A DNA stretch of 64,000 bases from Corynebacterium argentoratense DSM 44202. GTDB taxonomy: Bacteria; Actinomycetota; Actinomycetes; Mycobacteriales; Mycobacteriaceae. Made by a program: the position numbers and the translations under genes. Shown piece by piece: positions 1 to 9,801 of the stretch. The notes below the pieces were generated by a model that did no database searches, was not told where the DNA came from, and saw nothing but the letters and a program-made list of their open reading frames with translations. The stretch lies in the NCBI RefSeq assembly GCF_000590555.1, contig NC_022198.1:1132583-1196582 (forward strand), in the 5' to 3' direction. Each line of letters starts with the position of its first letter. Within the stretch, counting starts at the first letter, position 1.

Positions 1-1
1 C

Positions 2-625
2 CAGGAGGGCAACCTTGGCTTGATCCGCGCTGTTGAAAAGTTCGACTACACCAAGGGCTACAAGTTCTCTACCTACGCCACCTGGTGGATTCGGCAGGCC
101 ATCACTCGAGCCATGGCCGATCAGGCGCGTACCATCCGTATCCCGGTGCATATGGTCGAGGTTATTAACAAGCTTGGCCGTATCCAGCGCGAACTTCTAC
201 AGGATCTTGGCCGCGAGCCCACACCACTGGAGCTCGCTAAAGAGATGGACATTACCGAGGACAAGGTCCTTGAAATCCAGCAATATGCACGCGAGCCCAT
301 CTCTCTCGACCAGACCATTGGCGACGAGGGCGATAGCCAGCTCGGAGACTTCATCGAAGACTCTGAGGCGGTCGTTGCAGTGGATGCTGTGTCCTTCACC
401 CTCCTGCAGGATCAGCTCCAAGATGTCCTCAAGACATTGTCGGAACGCGAAGCCGGCGTCGTCCGGCTGCGTTTCGGCCTCACCGACGGTATGCCGCGTA
501 CTTTAGACGAAATCGGCCAGGTGTACGGCGTCACCCGCGAACGTATTCGCCAGATCGAATCGAAGACTATGTCGAAGCTGCGCCACCCGTCCCGCAGCCA
601 GGTGCTTCGCGATTACTTGGAGTAA
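2..625 (+). CDS. sigA: Principal sigma factor SigA, C-terminal part (5' end outside window)
   Basis: This is the C-terminal 207 residues of the housekeeping RNA polymerase sigma-70 factor. The reading frame is open from the first bases, so the gene starts before the window. Visible are the end of region 2 with the -10 recognition segment ([15 protein letters not shown]), region 3, and region 4 with the -35 binding helix-turn-helix ([20 protein letters not shown]), ending LRDYLE. A second, shorter sigma gene of the same family (sigB) lies 5 kb downstream. Assignment to sigA rather than another group is from the ending and the neighbours. It ends just before a strong bidirectional hairpin. Confidence 0.95.
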   Translation, partial: QEGNLGLIRAVEKFDYTKGYKFSTYATWWIRQAITRAMADQARTIRIPVHMVEVINKLGRIQRELLQDLGREPTPLELAKEMDITEDKVLEIQQYAREPISLDQTIGDEGDSQLGDFIEDSEAVVAVDAVSFTLLQDQLQDVLKTLSEREAGVVRLRFGLTDGMPRTLDEIGQVYGVTRERIRQIESKTMSKLRHPSRSQVLRDYLE

Positions 626-660
626 TCCTCCGCCGTGTAAAGGCTTCTGGTTTTATCTGC

Positions 661-712
661 ATAAGGCGTTGGGGCCAGCACGTCAGGTGACGTGCTGGCC
701 CCAGCGCCTTAT
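661..712. terminator. Bidirectional terminator between sigA and the helicase gene
   Basis: Two 25-base arms (661-685 and 688-712) form an almost perfect inverted repeat with a single G-T type mismatch. It lies between two convergent genes. There is no long T-tract on either side, so it probably acts in both directions mainly through stem stability. Confidence 0.8.
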
Positions 713-740
713 CTCACATGCCCCATACTCGGGCTAGCGG

Positions 741-2483
741 CTACCAACGCCGCAAATATGCGATGCGGTCTCTAAGCTGCTCTGCTGTAGCCAAAGCAGT
801 CGGCGGACCACCGCAGGCCTGGCGTGCTTCGGTATGGATAGCTCCGTGCGGCCTGCCTGTGCGTTGCGAAGTGATAGCAACCAGTGCATTGAGTTCTTTG
901 CGCAACTGCGGGATCTCTTGGCTCGCAACGCGTTGTTCCGCAGCCTGTGCTCCGGCACTGCCGGGGCCTGAAGTGCCACTGGCAGTGCCGGAGCAAGCTG
1001 AAGCCGCATCCTCCCCTGCTCCAGCCTCTCGTTCACGCGCATCCAATTGCTCAGCCTGCCGTTGCCGAAGCAGCTGACGCATCTGCTCTGCATCGAGCAG
1101 TCCCGGTAGGCCAAGATAATCAGCCTCCTCATCGGAGCCTGCGATGGTTGCAGTTCCATAGGTCGAGCCGTCATAGATCAACGAATCAAGCTCAGCTTCC
1201 GCACCAAGTGCCTCGTAGGGCTTGATCAGCGCATCCGGTTCGTCTTTCTTCTGGTTAGCCTGCTGCAGTAGCTCGTCATCCCAGCCTTCCTTCACCCGGT
1301 CGGGTTTACCCAACACGTGGTCACGTGAGGTTTCCATTTTCGCTGCTAGGTCCAGCAAAACTGGAACGCTAGGGAGGAATACCGAGGCTGTTTCTCCCGG
1401 CATGCGCGATCGAACGAAACGACCAATCGCCTGCGCGAAAAACAGAGGCGTACTAGCTGAAGTGGCGTACACGCCCACGGCGAGCCTCGGGACGTCAACG
1501 CCTTCACTCACCATGCGGACAGCGACCATCCACTCGTCAGTATTGTGAGAAAACTCTTCGATACGTGCTGACGCTGTGGGATCATCGGACAAAATCACCG
1601 ACACCCGAGTCGAGCTCAAACCCTGAAGAATTTTGGCGTAGGCCCGGGCCGTCGTTTTGTCCGTAGCGATCACTAGGCCCCCCGCATCAGGCATGTTGGT
1701 GCGCAATTGTTTAAGCCGAGTATGTGCGGCCCCAAGGACGGCCGGGATCCAGTCACCTTTTGGATCGAGTGCGGTTTTCCACGCGCGGGCAGTCTGTTCA
1801 GCATTGAGAGGCTCTCCAAGGCGGGCGCTGTATTCCTCCCCCGCACTGTCACGCCAACGGGCTTCTCCAGAATAGGCAAGGAATACGACAGGGCGCACCA
1901 CCCCGTCAGCCAAGGCGTCAGCATAACCATAGGTGTGGTCAGCAGATGACTTTAAATGGCCATCGCCGTCTTCCTCGTAGCGCACAAAGGGAATGGCGGA
2001 ATCGTCAGAGCGGAAAGGGGTACCTGTGAGGGCAAGGCGTCGCTCCGCATCACAGTAGGCTTGGCGGATTCCATCGCCCCAGCTTTTTGCGTCGCCACCG
2101 TGGTGAATCTCGTCCAGAATCACCAGCGTGCGCTTGGCCGTTGCAAGCTGGTAGTGCTTGAACGGATGCATCGCCACCTGTGCGTAAGTAACCACAATTC
2201 CGTCGTACTGGGGGTTGATAACACCGCCCGAGTTCGAAAAATGGGGATCCAGGGCAAGCCCGGCACGCTGCGCGGACTCAGCCCATTGCACTTTAAGGTG
2301 CTCGGTCGGCACGACCACGATGACTCGATCGACGGTGCGGTTGCCTGTCAATTCTGTTGCGACGCGCAGGGCGAAAGTCGTTTTGCCCGCACCGGGGGTG
2401 GCGACCGCGAGAAAGTCCTTGGGTTTGTTGATCAGGTACTTGGTGAGCGCCGCGCGCTGCCAAGCACGAAGTTGACTACCCAC
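741..2483 (-). CDS. DEAD/DEAH-box superfamily 2 helicase
   Basis: A 580-residue predicted ATP-dependent nucleic acid helicase. Walker A (ATPGAGKT, residues 28-35), the DExH box (DEIH, 124-127) and a TGTPFRSD motif III-like segment mark the first RecA domain. A second helicase domain follows with VSEGVDVPRLAVGVY and QAIGRFVRSR (motif VI). The last 130 residues are Ala/Glu/Gln-rich and may be a coiled or flexible tail. The GTG start shares one base with the stop of the DUF3039 gene (TAGTG), so the two are translationally coupled. The substrate cannot be told from the sequence. Confidence 0.85.
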   Translation of the reverse strand: MGSQLRAWQRAALTKYLINKPKDFLAVATPGAGKTTFALRVATELTGNRTVDRVIVVVPTEHLKVQWAESAQRAGLALDPHFSNSGGVINPQYDGIVVTYAQVAMHPFKHYQLATAKRTLVILDEIHHGGDAKSWGDGIRQAYCDAERRLALTGTPFRSDDSAIPFVRYEEDGDGHLKSSADHTYGYADALADGVVRPVVFLAYSGEARWRDSAGEEYSARLGEPLNAEQTARAWKTALDPKGDWIPAVLGAAHTRLKQLRTNMPDAGGLVIATDKTTARAYAKILQGLSSTRVSVILSDDPTASARIEEFSHNTDEWMVAVRMVSEGVDVPRLAVGVYATSASTPLFFAQAIGRFVRSRMPGETASVFLPSVPVLLDLAAKMETSRDHVLGKPDRVKEGWDDELLQQANQKKDEPDALIKPYEALGAEAELDSLIYDGSTYGTATIAGSDEEADYLGLPGLLDAEQMRQLLRQRQAEQLDAREREAGAGEDAASACSGTASGTSGPGSAGAQAAEQRVASQEIPQLRKELNALVAITSQRTGRPHGAIHTEARQACGGPPTALATAEQLRDRIAYLRRW

Positions 2484-2719
2484 TATTTGCGCAGACTCTT
2501 GTAGATTTCTTCACATTCGGGGCACACGGGCGAACCTGGGCGGGCCTGTTTGGTGACGGGGAAGGTTTCGCCGCATAGCGCTTGAACCATGTTTCCGCTG
2601 ATTGCGGAGTCAACGATCTGGTTGCGTTTGACGTAGTGGAAGAACTTTGGGGTGTCGCTGTCCTGTTCTAGTTCTTCGCGGACGTCCGGACGTTCGATGG
2701 TCTGGGTTCCTGTGCTCAC
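2483..2719 (-). CDS. DUF3039 family small protein
   Basis: A 78-residue protein of the actinobacterial DUF3039 family, with the usual opening TGTQTIERPDVREELE, a central H-Y-V-K region, and a CPECEE segment near the C-terminus. Cysteines at the CGE and CPEC positions suggest a small zinc-binding knuckle, which is inference. I chose the GTG at 2717-2719 because homologs begin here; an in-frame GTG also exists at 2737. It is the first gene of a two-gene unit with the downstream helicase. Function is unknown. Confidence 0.75.
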   Translation of the reverse strand: MSTGTQTIERPDVREELEQDSDTPKFFHYVKRNQIVDSAISGNMVQALCGETFPVTKQARPGSPVCPECEEIYKSLRK

Positions 2720-2858
2720 GTGACCATAATGCCGCACTTGGCCGGGGTCCTCAACAATACGAGATCTGCGGGTGGTTTATGGTGGAGTTGTGCGCGTGGC
2801 GCCAGGGCGCTTCCCGCGTGTTGCACCCAATGGTGAATGTCCCTGGGAGGTTGTTGCT

Positions 2859-3347
2859 GTGTCTGTGTGGAGTCGATTGTTTCATTCGAAGGATGTCGAG
2901 CTCATTACTGATGCCCGCCGCTCCCCTTACGACAACTGGTTGCATCGCAAGCGTGTGTACAACATTTTGCAGGGTTTGCGCATTCCTTTCCTGCTGTTGT
3001 CCGCCTTGACTTATCTTGTTCTTCATAGCGTGTGGTTGTCCGCCGTTTTGTTTGTGGTGTCTGTTCCTTTGCCGTGGATTGCGGTGGTGATTGCCAATGG
3101 AGCTGGCGAACCGCAGGATTCGCGTGCACCGAAGGTATACAAGCCTCAGGTGGCGCGGGAGGCCTGCCAAGGGGGCCTTGCCGTGGATTCGGGCTCGCGC
3201 GCCATGGGTGTGTTGGGAACCTCTGTCCAGGCCGGTGGCACGCAGGATGCATCGGCTTCAGTGTGCAATGGTGATGACGCCGCGGGGGACGACGAAGCAA
3301 TCATTATTGATCATGACGATGACGGTGGACTCGAGGCTGGTTCTTAG
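2859..3347 (+). CDS. DUF3099 family membrane protein
   Basis: A 162-residue protein with the DUF3099 signature (ITDARRSPYDNWLHRKRVYNI) followed by two close hydrophobic segments (about residues 52-88) forming a membrane hairpin. The C-terminal half is polar and ends in a run of Asp residues (DHDDDGG). The GTG start at 2859 has a good GGGAGG ribosome-binding site 8 nt upstream; the open frame continues further upstream but without such a signal. The biochemical role of the family is unknown. Confidence 0.75.
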   Translation: MSVWSRLFHSKDVELITDARRSPYDNWLHRKRVYNILQGLRIPFLLLSALTYLVLHSVWLSAVLFVVSVPLPWIAVVIANGAGEPQDSRAPKVYKPQVAREACQGGLAVDSGSRAMGVLGTSVQAGGTQDASASVCNGDDAAGDDEAIIIDHDDDGGLEAGS

Positions 3348-3372
3348 TCGTTCATGCTTTAAGGTGTCTCAT

Positions 3373-5085
3373 ATGGTTGCACCCAGCGAGCACACTCATA
3401 TTTCTTCGACTTCTTCTCCGTGCCCGGGGCCGGGGTATCAGCCTCCTCATGATCTGGGCCCTCTTGTTACGCATGCTCGTGTCTTGAGTGAGGCTTTGAT
3501 CGCTGAGGGCTATTCGACTGCGGGGTTGGCGGATTTCCTCGATAGTCGTATTCCTGGCGCTTATTCGGCTGTTATGGCTGGTAACCCCGGCGTCGCGATT
3601 GCCGCCTGCGACGGCGAGAGCGCGTTGGATATTCTGGTCCGTTCTTTGTTGCTTCATGTTCCGGATCCGCGGCTCCGTGGGTGGATGGATGGGAACTGTG
3701 GACCACATGTGTATGAGGATTTGCTCCACGGTGGCTTGATCATTGAGCCTTCGCAGGGGGCCTGGTCCTGGGATGGGGCGAATTCTTCCTCCGACCAGGG
3801 GGCTGTGCCTTCTTATTGTGCTTTTGATGCACGGCCGTTGGCGGAGGGGCCGTTGGTGTTTTCCGATGTCGATGCCTCTTTTGTTGCGCATGTGCCCGGT
3901 TCGGATCATGTGTTGGGGATTGGCGCGGCGTCATTGTCTTTAGCGCAGGCGGTGCCTGATTCTTCTGTTTCTTCCATTCTTGATGTGGGGACGGGTGGGG
4001 GTATTCAGTTGTTGGTTCAGGCAGTGCGTCATGCGGCTTCTGCGGACGGGAAGCCTCCGCGCCTGGTGGGAACGGATATTCATCCGCGGGCTTTGGATTT
4101 TGCTCGTGCCACTCTGGCTGCGGCTGGGTTGGATGAGGATGTTGATTTGCGCCAGGGCAGTTGGCTAGAGCCTGTGGCTGCGGGTGAGCGTTTTGAGCGC
4201 ATTATCGCTAATCCGCCGTTTGTGGTGGGCCTTCCCGAAGTCGGCCACGTCTACCGTGATTCTGGGATGAACCTCGATCAGGCCACTGAGATGTTGGTGC
4301 GCACGGTGCCTGAGTTTTTGGAATTGGGTGGGATAGCTGTGTTGATGGGGGCGTGGGTTGGGGATGCGGCACGCGTATCTGCGTGGGTTCCCGAGGGCTG
4401 TAGTGCGTGGGTGATTGAACGTGATCATGTGAGCGCGGCGGAGTATGTGGCTACGTGGACTGCTGACGAGGGTGTCGATCCGCGTAGCCCCGAGGCCATT
4501 GAGCGTACGCGCCGTTGGTTGAAGCACTTTAAGGATCATGACGTCGCGTCGATCGGGTTTGGCTATATCGCTGTGCGTCGCAATGGGCCAGATCAGCAGG
4601 ATTATGTTGTCGCTGAGCGTATTTCTCAGCCTCATACCGACCCTATTGGTGTTGAGGTTGAGGGCTTCTTTGCGCTGAATGACTGGGCGTTAAACGTTTC
4701 CGAGGAGGAGGTGTTGGCTTCGCGTTTTGCAGTTTCTCCTGCGGCTGCGCTTGATGTTGTTTCCCAGGTTGCCCCGGATGCGCAGGGTGGTTTCGAGCAT
4801 ACGGTCACTCGTTTGTCGCGCTTGGATGGTGTGCTGTTTAGCCACGACATCGACCCCGCTTTAGCCACGATTATTGCCGGGTTGCGACCGGACGGATTGT
4901 GCTTGGGTGAAGTTATTGACTTGTATGTCTTGTCGACGGCCTTGCAGTCTGGAGAACAGCCCGCGTTGGGCGAAGATGAACAACAGTTCCGTCGTTTTGT
5001 TGCTGGGTCGATCGTAGAGCTGGTGCGTCACGGCCTGGTCATCCCTGAGCAGCTCGTGGCTGACACAACGCACGGCTGTCGTTAG
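3373..5085 (+). CDS. Class I SAM-dependent methyltransferase (PrmC/HemK-like, actinobacterial)
   Basis: A 570-residue protein whose central domain is a Rossmann methyltransferase: SAM-binding motif I DVGTGGG near residue 204 and the NPPF motif near residue 280. NPPF is the signature of methyltransferases acting on planar amides or amines, such as glutamine N5 or adenine N6. The first ~200 residues form an extra N-terminal domain and the last ~170 another, an arrangement known in actinobacteria. ATG 3373 is preceded by AAGG at 8 nt; an open frame reaches much further upstream through the DUF3099 gene but is not coding. The substrate, protein, RNA or DNA, is unknown. Confidence 0.8.
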   Translation: MVAPSEHTHISSTSSPCPGPGYQPPHDLGPLVTHARVLSEALIAEGYSTAGLADFLDSRIPGAYSAVMAGNPGVAIAACDGESALDILVRSLLLHVPDPRLRGWMDGNCGPHVYEDLLHGGLIIEPSQGAWSWDGANSSSDQGAVPSYCAFDARPLAEGPLVFSDVDASFVAHVPGSDHVLGIGAASLSLAQAVPDSSVSSILDVGTGGGIQLLVQAVRHAASADGKPPRLVGTDIHPRALDFARATLAAAGLDEDVDLRQGSWLEPVAAGERFERIIANPPFVVGLPEVGHVYRDSGMNLDQATEMLVRTVPEFLELGGIAVLMGAWVGDAARVSAWVPEGCSAWVIERDHVSAAEYVATWTADEGVDPRSPEAIERTRRWLKHFKDHDVASIGFGYIAVRRNGPDQQDYVVAERISQPHTDPIGVEVEGFFALNDWALNVSEEEVLASRFAVSPAAALDVVSQVAPDAQGGFEHTVTRLSRLDGVLFSHDIDPALATIIAGLRPDGLCLGEVIDLYVLSTALQSGEQPALGEDEQQFRRFVAGSIVELVRHGLVIPEQLVADTTHGCR

Positions 5086-5120
5086 CGGACGTTTTTTAGG
5101 AAGTTTTTAGGTGGGTTGTT

Positions 5121-5558
5121 GTGAAAGCTGTTCTTATCCGAGTCAGTGAGGCTTCGGTGACGGTCGACGGTGAGGTTGTCGGCTCTATCTCATGCCCAGA
5201 CACTGGCGGACTACTCGCCCTTGTTGGTGTTGGGCGGGAGGATTCCGACCAGGCCTGGGAAACAATGGTTCGTAAAATCGCTGAACTCCGCATTCTTGAC
5301 GGGGAACGAAGCGTTGAAGATGCGGGCGCGCCAGTGTTGTTGGTTAGCCAGTTCACTCTTCACGGGCGCACGGCTAAAGGCCGTCGTCCTGCGTGGTCGG
5401 ATGCCGCCCCAGGCGACGTTGCCGAGCCGGTCATCGAAAGGATTGCTCAGGGGTTGCGTGAGAGAGGAATCCATGTCGAACAAGGACGCTTCGGAGCGAT
5501 GATGAGCGTATCCAGTGTCAACGAAGGGCCCTTTACTGTCCTCGTCGAGGCTGATTAG
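5121..5558 (+). CDS. dtd: D-aminoacyl-tRNA deacylase
   Basis: A 145-residue cytosolic enzyme that hydrolyses D-amino acids, and glycine mischarged on tRNA-Ala, from tRNA. It has both family signatures: SQFTL in the middle and the NEGPFT form of the C-terminal NxGPxT motif, plus the expected N-terminal [17 protein letters not shown]. Length is normal for the family. The start is GTG. It follows the methyltransferase by 35 nt in the same direction and may be cotranscribed with it. Confidence 0.95.
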   Translation: MKAVLIRVSEASVTVDGEVVGSISCPDTGGLLALVGVGREDSDQAWETMVRKIAELRILDGERSVEDAGAPVLLVSQFTLHGRTAKGRRPAWSDAAPGDVAEPVIERIAQGLRERGIHVEQGRFGAMMSVSSVNEGPFTVLVEAD

Positions 5559-5678
5559 TGCACCGTGGGGGCACCGCTTTCCCTTCAAACGGACACTCCG
5601 GGAACTTTTTTCACCCGCGTCGCGTTGGAGGGGGTAGGAGCATCACGCATCCCGCACTACTGACGCATTGGAGGCACT

Positions 5679-6701
5679 ATGTCAGCCGTAGCAACGCAGA
5701 CCGCCAGCGATACCGAGTCCCTACCCGCTGTGGACGGGACCGAAGAGGTTGACCGAGGCAGTCGGCGCGGCCATACCAATGACAATCCCTCTGCGGATCT
5801 CGTCCGCGTCTACTTAAACGGGATCGGCAAAACAGCACTACTGAGCGCAGAGGACGAGGTTGAGCTCGCCCGAACCATCGAGGTCGGCCTCTATGCCGAA
5901 CATCTTCTGAACAATCCCGGTGACAAGCCCCTCACGCGGGCTAAGCGTCGTGATCTCAACATCATCGCAAAACAAGGCCGTGCGGCGCGCACCCACCTGC
6001 TCGAAGCTAACCTACGTTTGGTCGTGTCGCTGGCCAAACGCTACACCGGCCGTGGGATGCCTTTGCTGGATCTCATCCAAGAAGGCAACCTGGGTTTGAT
6101 CAGGGCCATGGAAAAATTTGATTACACCAAGGGCTTTAAGTTCTCTACCTATGCCACCTGGTGGATCCGTCAAGCTATTACGCGCGGGATGGCTGACCAG
6201 TCTCGAACCATCCGCCTGCCCGTGCACTTGGTTGAGCAAGTCAACAAGCTGTCACGTATTCGTCGCGAAATGTATCAGCACTTGGGCCGCGAAGCGACCA
6301 ACGAAGAACTCGCCGAAGAATCAGGTATCGACGAGTCAAAGATCGAACTGTTACTTCGTCAATCGCGAGATCCAGTGAGCTTGGACATGCCTGTTGGCGC
6401 TGATGAAGAAGCACCGCTTGGAGATTTCATCGAGGACTCAGATGCAGCGGATGCTGAATCTGCGGTGGTCGCTTCCCTCCGCCACTCGGATATTCGGGCG
6501 GTCATCGATTCCCTTGAGCAGCGCGAACAAGACGTCATCATCATGCGCTACGGACTCGATGATGGAGTTCCACGCACCCTCGACCAGATTGGTCGCCGGT
6601 ACGGACTATCCAGGGAGCGCGTCCGACAAATTGAGCGCGAAGTGATGGCGAAGCTCCGCGATGGCGAGCGTGCTGACCGCTTACGTGCCTACGCTTTTTA
6701 A
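5679..6701 (+). CDS. sigB: Non-essential primary-like sigma factor SigB
   Basis: A 340-residue group 2 sigma-70 factor. Region 1.2 ([27 protein letters not shown]), region 2 ([20 protein letters not shown] and [19 protein letters not shown]) and region 4 helix-turn-helix ([20 protein letters not shown]) are complete. It is shorter than SigA because it lacks the long region 1.1. In corynebacteria SigB serves transition and stress-phase transcription. A GGAGG lies just before the ATG. It sits immediately upstream of dtxR, an order conserved in actinobacteria. Confidence 0.95.
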   Translation: MSAVATQTASDTESLPAVDGTEEVDRGSRRGHTNDNPSADLVRVYLNGIGKTALLSAEDEVELARTIEVGLYAEHLLNNPGDKPLTRAKRRDLNIIAKQGRAARTHLLEANLRLVVSLAKRYTGRGMPLLDLIQEGNLGLIRAMEKFDYTKGFKFSTYATWWIRQAITRGMADQSRTIRLPVHLVEQVNKLSRIRREMYQHLGREATNEELAEESGIDESKIELLLRQSRDPVSLDMPVGADEEAPLGDFIEDSDAADAESAVVASLRHSDIRAVIDSLEQREQDVIIMRYGLDDGVPRTLDQIGRRYGLSRERVRQIEREVMAKLRDGERADRLRAYAF

Positions 6702-6708
6702 AAAAAAC

Positions 6709-6727
6709 CCAGGTTAGGGTATGTTAA
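6709..6727. promoter_or_regulatory. Weak DtxR-box-like sequence ahead of dtxR
   Basis: In the 169-nt sigB-dtxR gap, the 19 bases CCAGGTTAGGGTATGTTAA match the consensus TTAGGTTAGCCTAACCTAA at 12 positions, counted by hand. One half (AGGTTAG) is perfect and the other is poor. Functional sites usually match better, so this is only a candidate. Confidence 0.25.
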
Positions 6728-6870
6728 GCATAGGCAATGCCCGGATGCGCCACGCTAGCGGTGTAGTATTCCGAGCAGCACCCGGCTATTGTAGGTAGTC
6801 TTACTATTTAATAGCGCTGCGCCACTCTAGCGAAGCCCCAGCTCTACAGTTAAGGAAGGTTTAGGTCACC

Positions 6871-7554
6871 GTGAAGGATCTCGTCGATACAACAGAGATG
6901 TACTTGCGCACTATTTACGAACTCGAAGAGGAAGGCATCACTCCGCTTCGTGCTCGAATTGCCGAGCGTCTCGAGCAATCCGGCCCCACGGTGAGCCAGA
7001 CCGTTGCACGTATGGAGCGTGATGGCTTGGTTATCGTCGCCGGTGACCGCAGCCTTAAGATGACCACCGATGGTCGCCGCCTAGCTACCGCCGTGATGCG
7101 TAAGCACCGTCTGGCTGAGCGTCTGCTCACCGACATCATTGGGCTTGACATCGCAAAGGTTCACGACGAAGCCTGCCGCTGGGAGCACGTCATGAGCGAT
7201 GAGGTGGAGCGTCGCCTCGTTGAGGTTCTTCCCTCCTACGACCGCTCCCCCTTCGGCAACCCGATTCCGGGATTGTCGGAGCTCACCCACGATGATGTGG
7301 AAGAAGCATCGCCCGGCATCCGTCTCAACGACCTTCCTGATGGCCAGGACTTCCGTGTCCGTATCGTCCAGCTCAACGAGATCCTCCAGGTTGATGATGA
7401 GCAGTATCGCGAACTCACCAACGCTGGTATCACAGTAGGCGCCGAGGTTGACGTGCTGTACGCACGCGGTCTGGTCCGTGTCACGACCGACGTGGCCACC
7501 ATCGATCTTGATGAAGACCTCTCCCACGCTATTCGCGTGGACTTCGTTGACTAG
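6871..7554 (+). CDS. dtxR: Iron-dependent repressor DtxR
   Basis: A 227-residue Fe2+-activated repressor of iron-uptake genes. The winged-helix N-terminal domain and dimerisation domain closely resemble C. diphtheriae DtxR. All ligands I could check are in place: ancillary site H79, E83, H98, E170 and Q173, and primary site M10, C102, E105 and H106. The C-terminal SH3-like domain (from about 145) is recognisable by position but much more divergent, ending [10 protein letters not shown]. The GTG start is preceded by an AAGGAAGG ribosome-binding site. galE follows 30 nt downstream. Confidence 0.97.
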   Translation: MKDLVDTTEMYLRTIYELEEEGITPLRARIAERLEQSGPTVSQTVARMERDGLVIVAGDRSLKMTTDGRRLATAVMRKHRLAERLLTDIIGLDIAKVHDEACRWEHVMSDEVERRLVEVLPSYDRSPFGNPIPGLSELTHDDVEEASPGIRLNDLPDGQDFRVRIVQLNEILQVDDEQYRELTNAGITVGAEVDVLYARGLVRVTTDVATIDLDEDLSHAIRVDFVD

Positions 7555-7567
7555 TCGCGATCATTTT

Positions 7568-7587
7568 CATGGCATAGTAATGCCATG
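7568..7587 (+). promoter_or_regulatory. Perfect hairpin covering the galE start codon
   Basis: CATGGCAT (7568-7575) and ATGCCATG (7580-7587) are perfectly complementary around an AGTA loop, and the second arm contains the galE ATG. No Shine-Dalgarno is seen. If galE is read from an upstream transcript, the start codon would be in an 8-bp stem. The same bases could instead be a -10 region (CATAGT) of a leaderless promoter. Confidence 0.45.
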
Positions 7588-8571
7588 AGGATTTTGGTTA
7601 CAGGCGGCGCAGGCTACGTTGGTAGTACCTGCGCCGCTGTTTTATGTGAACAAGGGCATGACGTCACCATCATCGACGACTTCAGCACGGGCAATCGTGA
7701 CGCTGTGTGCCCAGATGCAGCACTGGTTGAAGGTCGTTTAGAAGACGTCATTGACGATGTATTAGGCACTTCCAACTTCGATGCCGTCATGCATTTCGCG
7801 GCCCGCTCGCTGGTTGGCGAGTCCATGGACGAACCCGCCACCTATTGGAACGACAATGTTGTCGTCACCCTCAAGCTGCTTGACTCCATGCGCGCACACG
7901 GCGTCAACAACCTAGTGTTTTCTTCAACCGCCGCCACCTATGGCGAACCCGAGGTTGTTCCGATCACAGAGGATCTACCCACCCAGCCCACCAACCCCTA
8001 CGGCGCAACTAAGCTCGCGATTGACTACATTATCACCAGCTATGCATCGGCCTACGGCCTGGGCGCCACCAGCCTGCGCTACTTCAATGTCGCCGGCGCC
8101 TACGTTGATTCAGACTATGGCACCATCGGTGAACACCGCGAAGTAGAAACCCACCTAATTCCGCTCGTGCTTCAGGTGGCGTCGGGTGACCGCGAAGAAA
8201 TCGCCATTTTCGGCGACGATTGGCCTACCGAAGATGGCACTGCAGTACGCGACTACATTCACATTCGCGATCTCGCAGATGCGCACCTCCTCGCATGCCT
8301 AAGTAATACTGCGGGCGTTCACCGCATTTTTAACCTTGGCTCCGGGCGTGGCTACTCCGTCAAAGAAGTCGTTGATATGTGTCGAGAAGTCACCGGCCTT
8401 CCCATCCCCGCACGTATCGCAGATCGGCGTCCAGGTGACCCCGCAGTCCTCGTGGCATCTTCCGAACGCGCCATTAAGGAACTTGGCTGGTCCCCCTCCC
8501 GGACGTCACTGCGAACTATCGTCGAAGACGCGTGGGCTTTCTGGAGTGACTACTCTGGGGCTTCAACATAG
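7585..8571 (+). CDS. galE: UDP-glucose 4-epimerase
   Basis: A 328-residue short-chain dehydrogenase/reductase that interconverts UDP-glucose and UDP-galactose, feeding galactan and cell-wall synthesis. The NAD-binding loop is GGAGYVGS (residues 7-14). The catalytic residues are visible as the Ser/Thr segment FSSTAATYG (112-120) and the Y139xxxK143 motif (YGATK). Length is typical. The dtxR-galE order is conserved in corynebacteria. Its last 22 bases overlap the end of the convergent DUF4192 gene. Confidence 0.93.
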   Translation: MRILVTGGAGYVGSTCAAVLCEQGHDVTIIDDFSTGNRDAVCPDAALVEGRLEDVIDDVLGTSNFDAVMHFAARSLVGESMDEPATYWNDNVVVTLKLLDSMRAHGVNNLVFSSTAATYGEPEVVPITEDLPTQPTNPYGATKLAIDYIITSYASAYGLGATSLRYFNVAGAYVDSDYGTIGEHREVETHLIPLVLQVASGDREEIAIFGDDWPTEDGTAVRDYIHIRDLADAHLLACLSNTAGVHRIFNLGSGRGYSVKEVVDMCREVTGLPIPARIADRRPGDPAVLVASSERAIKELGWSPSRTSLRTIVEDAWAFWSDYSGAST

Positions 8572-9752
8572 GACGCCACTCCCCTGCGTAGTGTGTCCAT
8601 GAGTTCTTTACTCTTGCCCTGATTCAACGCTGCCAGCATTAGCCTGCTGAGGGTATGTTCAGGGTGGTTGTCATACGCGACGCGCAGCGCCGCTGTGGCA
8701 AGCGGAACCAAGCCGTCATGAATGCACACAACAGCGAACACGCACAACGCGTTGCTGCGCGCCGAGCCTCGCGCTATGCGGCTCAGTGCCAGTAGCGCGT
8801 CGCGGTAGGGTGCATCCGACACAGGGTCCGCGACGTCATCACCCCATTCGCAAAACAGCTCGTAGAACACCAAATCACGCGAATGATCCGACGCGCACAG
8901 TTTCCACAGGCGTTCCCATGAATTCCAATACGCCTGGCAGTGCGTTCCGCTTAGGCGAGCTTCGGTTTGCGCTAGCCCATCGAGGCCATTGACTGCTTCG
9001 TGAAACTCCCGCGCCACATCAGGCACAAGCTCCCTCGGGCTCGACGCAGACAACACCGCATCAAGATCCCTACCCGTAGCAAAATCTGCCTCAAGTCTGT
9101 CCAACCGCTGCTCATGTTCCAACACCGGCGGCACAATGGCGGCAGCTTCCGGTTCGAAGGAAGCATAAAGATCTTCCCGACTGAGCTCCGGAACCACCCC
9201 AGCCGCAGCATAACGATGCAACGCCTTGGTGTGCAGGGTGCCGCCCAAACACCCGCCCCGCCATTGCGCAGGTGTTTGTCGCACAGCCAGGTTGCGATTC
9301 ATATGTAACAAGCGATACGTCTGCCCGGGCTCGATGCGCTCAATCGTCCACGCCAGCGCGATCGGCACACCATACAGTCCCTCCAAGGCCTCAACGGCTC
9401 TGGCACCCTCACTGTCCCCGAACTCGCTTACCACCACGGCTAGGACGAGGATGCACGGCTGGCTGCTAAAAGCTTCGGCAATCTCCCGCAAACCCGCGGC
9501 GTCATCAATGTCTACCCGACCCACGGGCCCAAGCACTGCGGTAGAGGCGGTTCCACCGTACCCATCCGAGTGCCCGGTAGGCGATGATTCAACAAAACCT
9601 GCAAGCACCACCGACTCAGCCGGGTAGAAACCAAGCAAGGAAGGGACACTAGAGATGAACTCGTAGGGGTCAAAGCTGTCGCTGATCAGCGGCATTGTCG
9701 CAGCTGAAGGATCACCCTGCGCTGAACTTTTATAAAACTGTGCATTTTCCAT
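8550..9752 (-). CDS. DUF4192 family protein
   Basis: A 400-residue actinobacterial protein of the DUF4192 family, recognised by the N-terminal [27 protein letters not shown] segment (here [20 protein letters not shown]) and the C-terminal [19 protein letters not shown] helix. No catalytic motif or membrane segment is evident; function is unknown. I chose ATG 9752 over the longer open frame because GATAAT lies exactly 6 nt upstream with no Shine-Dalgarno, which suits a leaderless transcript. It converges on galE with a 22-bp coding overlap. Confidence 0.75.
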   Translation of the reverse strand: MENAQFYKSSAQGDPSAATMPLISDSFDPYEFISSVPSLLGFYPAESVVLAGFVESSPTGHSDGYGGTASTAVLGPVGRVDIDDAAGLREIAEAFSSQPCILVLAVVVSEFGDSEGARAVEALEGLYGVPIALAWTIERIEPGQTYRLLHMNRNLAVRQTPAQWRGGCLGGTLHTKALHRYAAAGVVPELSREDLYASFEPEAAAIVPPVLEHEQRLDRLEADFATGRDLDAVLSASSPRELVPDVAREFHEAVNGLDGLAQTEARLSGTHCQAYWNSWERLWKLCASDHSRDLVFYELFCEWGDDVADPVSDAPYRDALLALSRIARGSARSNALCVFAVVCIHDGLVPLATAALRVAYDNHPEHTLSRLMLAALNQGKSKELMDTLRRGVASYVEAPE

Positions 9753-9801
9753 AGCGCCATTATCAAAAGTGCAGCCTGCATGCACCAGCAGCAACAACAT
9801 C

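Noticed and set aside
3091..3372. N-terminal extension of the methyltransferase through the DUF3099 gene
   Set aside because: It overlaps a real gene in another frame and has no ribosome-binding site; ATG 3373 has one.
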